DNA from: Clostridiales bacterium UBA4717
GTDB taxonomy: Bacteria; Bacillota; Clostridia; Oscillospirales; CAG-272
Direction of reading: 5' to 3'
Assembly (NCBI GenBank): GCA_002404395.1
Contig: DHJP01000045.1
Location: forward strand, 1-10,329
Length of the DNA: 10,329 nucleotides
Below, piece after piece: positions 6,742-10,329 of the stretch. The notes under the pieces are model-generated. The model was not told the origin of the DNA. It saw only the letters and a list, made by a program, of their open reading frames with translations, and did no database searches. Made by a program: the position numbers and the translations under genes. The first letter of the stretch is position 1. Every line of letters begins with the position of its first letter.

Positions 6742-6770
6742 TTGAAATTGAAAAACTATTATGCTATTAT
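6742..6770 (+). promoter_or_regulatory. Promoter of the sugar isomerase-like gene
   Basis: TTGAAA (6742-6747) and TATTAT (6765-6770) are spaced by 17 bp, with a predicted start near 6777. GACGG (6777-6781) and CCGTC (6798-6802) could form a hairpin at the very 5' end of the message, which may stabilise it. Confidence 0.65.
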
Positions 6771-6831
6771 AGTCATGACGGCGGTCGTTTGCGGATACCG
6801 TCAATTTATATGTTTGAAAGGGAACATTGTT

Positions 6832-7563
6832 ATGAATTTCGGACTTCAGCTTTACAGCGTAAGAGATTCTGCGGAAAAGGATTTTAAGAATACACTCAAG
6901 GAAGTGGCAAAGCTCGGATACGAGTTCGTTGAGCCGGCAGGCTTTTTCGGTCACAGTGCCGAGGAGATCAAGGAATGGCTTGATGAGTACGGACTCAAGG
7001 TTTCGGGTACTCACTCGGGATTTGAAGACCTTGAAAAGGATTTTGAGGGAACCGTAAAGTTCCACAAGACCATCGGAAACAAGCGCTACATTATCCCGGG
7101 ACTTGATACCAGCACAAAGGCGGCGATTGATGTTGCGGTCGCAAAGTTCAATAAGTTCAAGCCCCTGCTCGCGGCTGAGGGGATCGACCTTATGTTCCAC
7201 AACCACCACAGAGAGTTCATGCCCAACAATGACGGTCTGATCTCTCACCATGAGCTTCAGAAGCTTACCGATATCAACTTTGAAATAGATACTTTCTGGG
7301 CATTTGCGGCAGGACTTGATCCGGTTGCGACCATCGAGGGACTTAAGGATCGCGTGAACTGCATCCACCTTAAGGACGGAGTCAAGAAGCCCGACGGCGG
7401 CTTTGCGGGACGCGCACTCGGCGAAGGCGATGCACCCGTTCCGGCGGTGATCAAGAAGGCAAGAGAGCTTGGTTTCACGATCGTTGTCGAGAGCGAAGGA
7501 CTTGATCCGACCGGTCTTGAAGAAGTTGCACGCTGTGCCAACTTTCTTAAGGACTATGAATAA
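6832..7563 (+). CDS. TIM-barrel sugar phosphate isomerase/epimerase family protein
   Basis: A 243-residue protein of the AP endonuclease 2-like (xylose isomerase-type) TIM barrel superfamily, whose cytosolic members isomerise or epimerise sugars, often with a divalent metal. Visible family marks are the opening FGLQLYSVRD, the first-strand Glu in YEFVEPAG, FHNHHREF in the middle, FEIDTFWA with the metal-binding Asp, CIHLKDG, and the terminal VVESEG. The length is slightly short for the superfamily (about 250-290). The start at 6832 is chosen because AAAGGGA (6817-6823) lies 8 nt upstream. The same frame is open back to 6652, but that stretch contains the promoter and follows the terminator of the preceding gene. 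It appears monocistronic. It could process a sugar released by a surface glycan-active protein such as its neighbour, but the separate promoter makes this only a guess. The substrate is unknown. Confidence 0.88.
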   Translation: MNFGLQLYSVRDSAEKDFKNTLKEVAKLGYEFVEPAGFFGHSAEEIKEWLDEYGLKVSGTHSGFEDLEKDFEGTVKFHKTIGNKRYIIPGLDTSTKAAIDVAVAKFNKFKPLLAAEGIDLMFHNHHREFMPNNDGLISHHELQKLTDINFEIDTFWAFAAGLDPVATIEGLKDRVNCIHLKDGVKKPDGGFAGRALGEGDAPVPAVIKKARELGFTIVVESEGLDPTGLEEVARCANFLKDYE

Positions 7564-7572
7564 ATAATATAA

Positions 7573-7613
7573 AGGGGGTGTAAAAAACTCAATCCGAGTT
7601 TTTTGCACCCCCT
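7573..7613 (+). terminator. Long hairpin after the isomerase gene
   Basis: AGGGGGTGTAAAAAACTC (7573-7590) pairs with 7596-7613 over 18 positions with a single G-T pair and a five-base loop AATCC. It begins 9 nt after the stop codon. Unlike a classic terminator, the GC-rich part is at the base and the T6 run lies within the stem, so it may act as a 3'-end stabiliser or a paired A/T-tract terminator. Confidence 0.6.
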
Positions 7614-7625
7614 CGGCATTGGTCC

Positions 7626-7644
7626 CGGCGGCAAAATGCCGCCG
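7626..7644. repeat. Perfect GC-rich inverted repeat
   Basis: CGGCGGCA (7626-7633) and TGCCGCCG (7637-7644) form an 8-bp stem with loop AAA. An alternative partner exists: CGGCATT (7614-7620) is complementary to AATGCCG (7635-7641), so two structures compete. No T-tract follows. Confidence 0.5.
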
Positions 7645-7738
7645 ATCTGCCGTTAAATCAGGCAAAAAATTAGATTTATTGAGGCAAAAACGGTCAAAGA
7701 TCGCTTTCAAAAATGACGGGATCCGAAACGACATTTTG

Positions 7739-7780
7739 GGTGCTGTTAAAAACATAGATTTTTAACAGCACCTTTGCTTT
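7739..7780 (+). terminator. Intrinsic terminator in the convergent intergenic region
   Basis: GGTGCTGTTAAAAA (7739-7752) pairs perfectly with TTTTTAACAGCACC (7759-7772) around a six-base loop, followed by TTTGCTTTTTATG. Orientation of the T-tract favours the plus strand (read-through from the isomerase gene), although the A/T-rich inner stem could also help on the minus strand, beyond the YitT gene that ends at 7810. Confidence 0.75.
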
Positions 7781-7809
7781 TTATGTTTCGGCTTTGCGGT
7801 GAGTTGAGC

Positions 7810-8649
7810 TCAAACCTCGCGGAATCCGCGCCCGATTATCTCGCTGCTGGTCGTAACCACCATGAAAGCGTGAGGATCCGTCTCTCGCACCTTCTTTTGC
7901 AGTCGTATCGCTTCAATGCGTCGGCAGACCGTATGCAGTTCGGTCTTTGCTTCGTGCGTGTACGCTCCCGTAGCATGAAGTAATGTGGCTCCGTGGTGCA
8001 GCTCTTTAATTATAAAATCGGAAATTTCGTCCGGCTTTGTGGTAACTATCATAAAATATTTGCAGCTGTTCATGCTTTCGATCACGCCGTCTACCAAAAA
8101 CGCTTTGGCAAACAGACCGAGGATCGAAAACAGTCCGATCTTAATACCGAATACAAAGCAGGCGGAAAGCGCGATTGCGAAGTCTACGCACAAAAGCGAT
8201 TTGCCGACGTCTAAATGAGTATATTTTTTCAGTATCAGAGCCACAATGTCAGTGCCTCCCGAGGAGGCGGAATTTTGAAAAATGATCGCCGAACCGATAG
8301 AGGTCAGAAGCATTGCGTATACAAGCTCCATGAACGGTTGATCGGTAAGCGGTGCGCTCATCGGAAATATCCATTCAAATGCCTGAGTCAGACCCGAAAA
8401 CAGCAGACTGCAATATACTGTGCGTCCGCCGGTTTCTCTGCCTAAAACGAAAAAGCCGAGAATCAGGCAGAGCAGATTGAGCGCGGCGGTCAGCGTCGCC
8501 GGCGAGAGCGGCGTCAGCTTGCCGAGCAGAGTGGAAATACCGCTCACTCCGCCGGTCGAAAAGCCGTTGGGTATTTTGAATACGTATACGCCGCAGGTCA
8601 GAAGGAGGGTGCCGAAGGTGATATAAATGTACTCTTTTAATGCTTTCAT
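7810..8649 (-). CDS. YitT family membrane protein with C-terminal DUF2179 domain
   Basis: A 279-residue protein of the YitT/DUF2179 family. The N-terminal part, up to about residue 190, holds five or six hydrophobic segments. Family motifs are PNGFSTGGVSGIS near residue 30 and SSGGTDIVALILKKYTHLDVG near 130; members are predicted transporters or permeases of uncertain substrate. The C-terminal cytoplasmic DUF2179 domain, from about 195, shows the pattern MIVTTKPDEISDFIIKELHHG, then ATLLHATGAYT, and ends in AFMVVTTSSEIIGRGF. Length and order match the family. The start at 8649 is the only in-frame start available, but the ribosome binding site AAAGGA lies about 13 nt upstream, further than usual. 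It is monocistronic, divergent from the glutamine synthetase gene, and has its own consensus promoter and a leader of about 137 nt. The physiological role is not established. Confidence 0.9.
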   Translation of the reverse strand: MKALKEYIYITFGTLLLTCGVYVFKIPNGFSTGGVSGISTLLGKLTPLSPATLTAALNLLCLILGFFVLGRETGGRTVYCSLLFSGLTQAFEWIFPMSAPLTDQPFMELVYAMLLTSIGSAIIFQNSASSGGTDIVALILKKYTHLDVGKSLLCVDFAIALSACFVFGIKIGLFSILGLFAKAFLVDGVIESMNSCKYFMIVTTKPDEISDFIIKELHHGATLLHATGAYTHEAKTELHTVCRRIEAIRLQKKVRETDPHAFMVVTTSSEIIGRGFREV

Positions 8650-8717
8650 GCTTATGGGCCATTCCTTTCCGCCGAGTCAAGGGCATAAGGGAGAATGAGA
8701 ACGGAAAACATATTGCG

Positions 8718-8765
8718 CCGAGGCTTCGGATGTAATGTCATACAAGGCACTTATCCGAAAATAAG
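8718..8765 (-). promoter_or_regulatory. Leader region of the YitT-family gene with competing hairpins
   Basis: In the untranslated leader, minus-strand TTCGGAT (8753-8759) can pair with ATCCGAA (8725-8731) over 7 bp. Two shorter hairpins exclude it: CTTAT with ATAAG (8761-8765 with 8750-8754), and CCGA with TCGG (8726-8729 with 8718-8721). Mutually exclusive pairing is a riboswitch-like property, but no known riboswitch class was recognised. Confidence 0.3.
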
Positions 8766-8792
8766 AGACGATTATAAGCGCTTGTTACGCAT

Positions 8793-8821
8793 ATTATATC
8801 ATAGGTGAGATATGCTGTCAA
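8793..8821 (-). promoter_or_regulatory. Consensus sigma-A promoter of the YitT-family gene
   Basis: On the minus strand TTGACA (8816-8821) and TATAAT (8793-8798), both perfect consensus hexamers, are spaced by 17 bp. Predicted start is near 8786, giving a leader of about 137 nt. Confidence 0.88.
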
Positions 8822-8864
8822 CCTAAGCGGATATTTTCGGAGAGAATGTGAATTTGAAAAACTA

Positions 8865-8894
8865 TTGACAAAATGTGTGTCCGAGTCGTATAAT
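8865..8894 (+). promoter_or_regulatory. Promoter of the glutamine synthetase gene
   Basis: TTGACA (8865-8870) and TATAAT (8889-8894) are both perfect consensus hexamers spaced by 18 bp. Predicted start is near 8901, about 80 nt before the start codon. Confidence 0.85.
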
Positions 8895-8906
8895 AAACAT
8901 GCAATT

Positions 8907-8940
8907 GCAAAGGCGTCTTTGTGCCTTTGCCGGTTTTTTT
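8907..8940 (+). promoter_or_regulatory. Intrinsic terminator in the glutamine synthetase leader (candidate attenuator)
   Basis: GCAAAGGC (8907-8914) pairs perfectly with GCCTTTGC (8923-8930) around an 8-base loop, followed by CGG and seven T residues (8934-8940). There is no plus-strand gene upstream that it could terminate, because the upstream neighbour is divergent. It lies about 40 nt into the glutamine synthetase transcript. CAAAG (8908-8912) can alternatively pair with CTTTG (8917-8921), which would break the terminator. Confidence 0.7.
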
Positions 8941-8980
8941 ATGACGTCAGGTTTGAAGTCGGAAAGGAACGGTTACATAC

Positions 8981-10329
8981 ATGATGAATTTACCGGAGCA
9001 TTTCGGGGAGCTTGTATTCGGCGACGGAGTAATGATGGAGCGTCTGCCGAAAGAAACGTATAAGGCAATGAAAAAAACGATCGACGAGGGAAGATCACTT
9101 GACTTGTCGGTTGCGAATGTAGTTGCCAACGCAATGAAGGATTGGGCGATCGAAAAGGGCGCGACTCATTACACGCATTGGTTCCAACCGATGACCGGTA
9201 TAACCGCCGAGAAGCATGACAGCTTTATTTCGCCGATTGCCGGCGGCAAGGTGATAATGGAGTTTTCGGGCAAAGAGCTTATACAGGGCGAGCCGGACGC
9301 TTCAAGCTTCCCGTCGGGCGGACTGCGTGCGACCTTTGAAGCGCGCGGATATACGGCGTGGGACCCGACCTCATATGCGTTTATCAAAGGAAACGTGCTC
9401 TGCATACCGACGGCGTTCTGCTCTTACGGCGGACACGCGCTTGATAAAAAAACGCCGCTTTTGCGTTCGATGCAGGCGATCGGCAAGCAGGCTTTACGCG
9501 TAGTCAAGCTTTTCGGAAACGATGACGTTACCTCGGTAAAGACCACAGTGGGTGCAGAGCAGGAATATTTCCTTATCCCGCTTGAAATGTTTGAAAAGCG
9601 CCGCGATCTGATGTTTACCGGAAGAACGCTCTACGGTGCGAAGCCTCCGAAGGGACAGGAGCTTGACGATCACTACTTCGGCACGATCAAGACCCGTGTC
9701 GCGAATTATATGAACGAGCTTAACGAAGAGCTCTGGAAGCTAGGCATACTTGCGAAAACCCAACATAACGAAGTGGCGCCGGCACAGCACGAGCTGGCAC
9801 CGGTATTTACCACCACGAATATTGCCACCGACCATAATCAGCTTACCATGGAAATAATGCAGCGCATTGCCAAAAAACACGGATTGGTCTGCTTATTGCA
9901 TGAAAAGCCGTTTGAGGGTGTGAACGGTTCGGGCAAGCATAACAATTGGTCGCTTGTTACAAATACGGGCGTGAATCTGTTGACTCCCGGCGAAACGCCG
10001 CAGTCGAATGCGCAGTTTCTGCTTTTCCTGTGCGCGGTCATTCAGGCAGTTGACGACTATCAGGATCTGTTGAGGATCTCGGTCGCAAGTGCCGGCAACG
10101 ACCACCGTCTCGGCGCGAACGAAGCACCGCCCGCTATCGTATCAATGTTTATCGGCGAAGAGCTTTCGGCGATACTTGACGCGATCGAAAGCGACAGCGC
10201 GTATGCGGCGAGCGAAAAAGTACAGCTTCGACTCGGAGTCCATGTACTGCCGAAATTCCCCAAAGATACCACCGACCGTAACCGCACGTCGCCGTTTGCC
10301 TTTACCGGAAACAAGTTTGAATTCCGTAT
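8981..10329 (+). CDS. glnN: Glutamine synthetase type III, N-terminal ~449 residues (truncated by window edge)
   Basis: The frame runs open from 8981 to the window end, giving 449 of the roughly 700 residues usual for class III enzymes, which condense ammonia with glutamate using ATP in the cytosol. Class III marks are the opening [20 protein letters not shown] and the early [13 protein letters not shown] segment. Catalytic motifs follow: GAEQEYF at about 191-197 (metal-binding Glu), [18 protein letters not shown] from about 259, and GSGKHNNWS at about 316-324. [20 protein letters not shown] and the [16 protein letters not shown] region close the visible part. The start at 8981 is the only one after the in-frame stop at 8954-8956; AAAGGA (8963-8968) lies 12 nt upstream, a long spacing. 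A second ATG follows at once at 8984. Expression is probably controlled by the leader terminator at 8907-8940. The family assignment is firm. Confidence 0.95.
   Translation, partial: MMNLPEHFGELVFGDGVMMERLPKETYKAMKKTIDEGRSLDLSVANVVANAMKDWAIEKGATHYTHWFQPMTGITAEKHDSFISPIAGGKVIMEFSGKELIQGEPDASSFPSGGLRATFEARGYTAWDPTSYAFIKGNVLCIPTAFCSYGGHALDKKTPLLRSMQAIGKQALRVVKLFGNDDVTSVKTTVGAEQEYFLIPLEMFEKRRDLMFTGRTLYGAKPPKGQELDDHYFGTIKTRVANYMNELNEELWKLGILAKTQHNEVAPAQHELAPVFTTTNIATDHNQLTMEIMQRIAKKHGLVCLLHEKPFEGVNGSGKHNNWSLVTNTGVNLLTPGETPQSNAQFLLFLCAVIQAVDDYQDLLRISVASAGNDHRLGANEAPPAIVSMFIGEELSAILDAIESDSAYAASEKVQLRLGVHVLPKFPKDTTDRNRTSPFAFTGNKFEFR

Larger units (their letters stand above)
8650..8980. other. Divergent intergenic region between the yitT-like and glutamine synthetase genes
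   Basis: This 331-bp gap contains no convincing gene. It holds the structured leader (8650-8786) and promoter of the YitT-family gene, 43 bp between the two back-to-back -35 boxes (8822-8864, AT-rich, room for a shared operator but no clear dyad seen), the glutamine synthetase promoter (8865-8894), its terminator-like leader hairpin (8907-8940) and a ribosome binding site AAAGGA (8963-8968). Confidence 0.7.

Noticed and set aside
6652..6831. N-terminal extension of the isomerase-like protein to 6652
   Set aside because: The stretch includes the gene's promoter (6742-6770) and follows the upstream terminator directly; the family begins at the FGLQLYSVRD motif just after 6832.
6739..7755. A 338-codon open frame on the minus strand opposite the sugar isomerase gene
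   Set aside because: It is a mirror of the isomerase codons, spans that gene's promoter and 3' hairpin region, and has no family-like motifs; the plus-strand protein carries clear family motifs.
8375..8686. A 103-codon minus-strand frame overlapping the 5' end of the YitT-family gene
   Set aside because: Arg/His-rich out-of-frame shadow of the membrane protein. Its ATG is closer to the AAAGGA site, but the protein has no family features.
1..10329. CRISPR array, insertion sequence, prophage, tRNA or rRNA
   Set aside because: No regularly spaced repeats, transposase or phage motifs, terminal inverted repeats with target duplications, or RNA-gene cores were seen by eye.

Overview
The window looks like chromosome of an uncultured, gut-type Firmicute (Clostridia, probably Oscillospirales-like). 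The basis is consensus sigma-A promoters, AGGAG-type ribosome binding sites, a surface protein with SLH repeats, a YitT/DUF2179 membrane protein and a class III glutamine synthetase, all at intermediate GC. The taxonomic call is inference; no rRNA or other marker gene is present. I see no mobile element, CRISPR array, tRNA or rRNA.

Layout: (1) 2-647, plus strand: the tail of an unrecognised protein, then a cytidine-deaminase-family gene. (2) 657-750: a long hairpin that can terminate from both sides. (3) 748-3023, minus strand: a two-gene operon in which a MATE efflux pump is followed by a MerR-family regulator with a GyrI-like ligand domain. It is driven from 3063-3093 by a promoter with the 19-bp spacer and internal dyad typical of MerR control, so this is probably a self-contained, inducible, autoregulated multidrug-efflux module. 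(4) 3024-3402: a divergent regulatory region. (5) 3403-6600, plus: a 1065-residue secreted surface protein with a signal peptide, a beta-sandwich-like domain, a right-handed beta-helix, three SLH repeats and a second copy of the first domain. A strong terminator follows. (6) 6832-7563, plus: a monocistronic TIM-barrel sugar phosphate isomerase/epimerase-like gene with its own promoter. (7) 7573-7780: a hairpin-dense convergent intergenic region. (8) 7810-8649, minus: a YitT-family membrane protein with a long structured leader. (9) 8981 to the window end, plus: class III glutamine synthetase, truncated by the window edge. Its promoter is separated from the gene by an intrinsic-terminator-like hairpin.

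The regulatory DNA is more striking than the gene content. Five convincing promoters are visible. Two genes (the SLH protein and the glutamine synthetase) have a terminator-like hairpin between promoter and start codon, suggesting control by attenuation. I found no clear multi-gene novel defence or biosynthetic system. The best leads are the unusual SLH/beta-helix architecture, the two putative attenuators, the MerR operator and the structured region 7573-7772.
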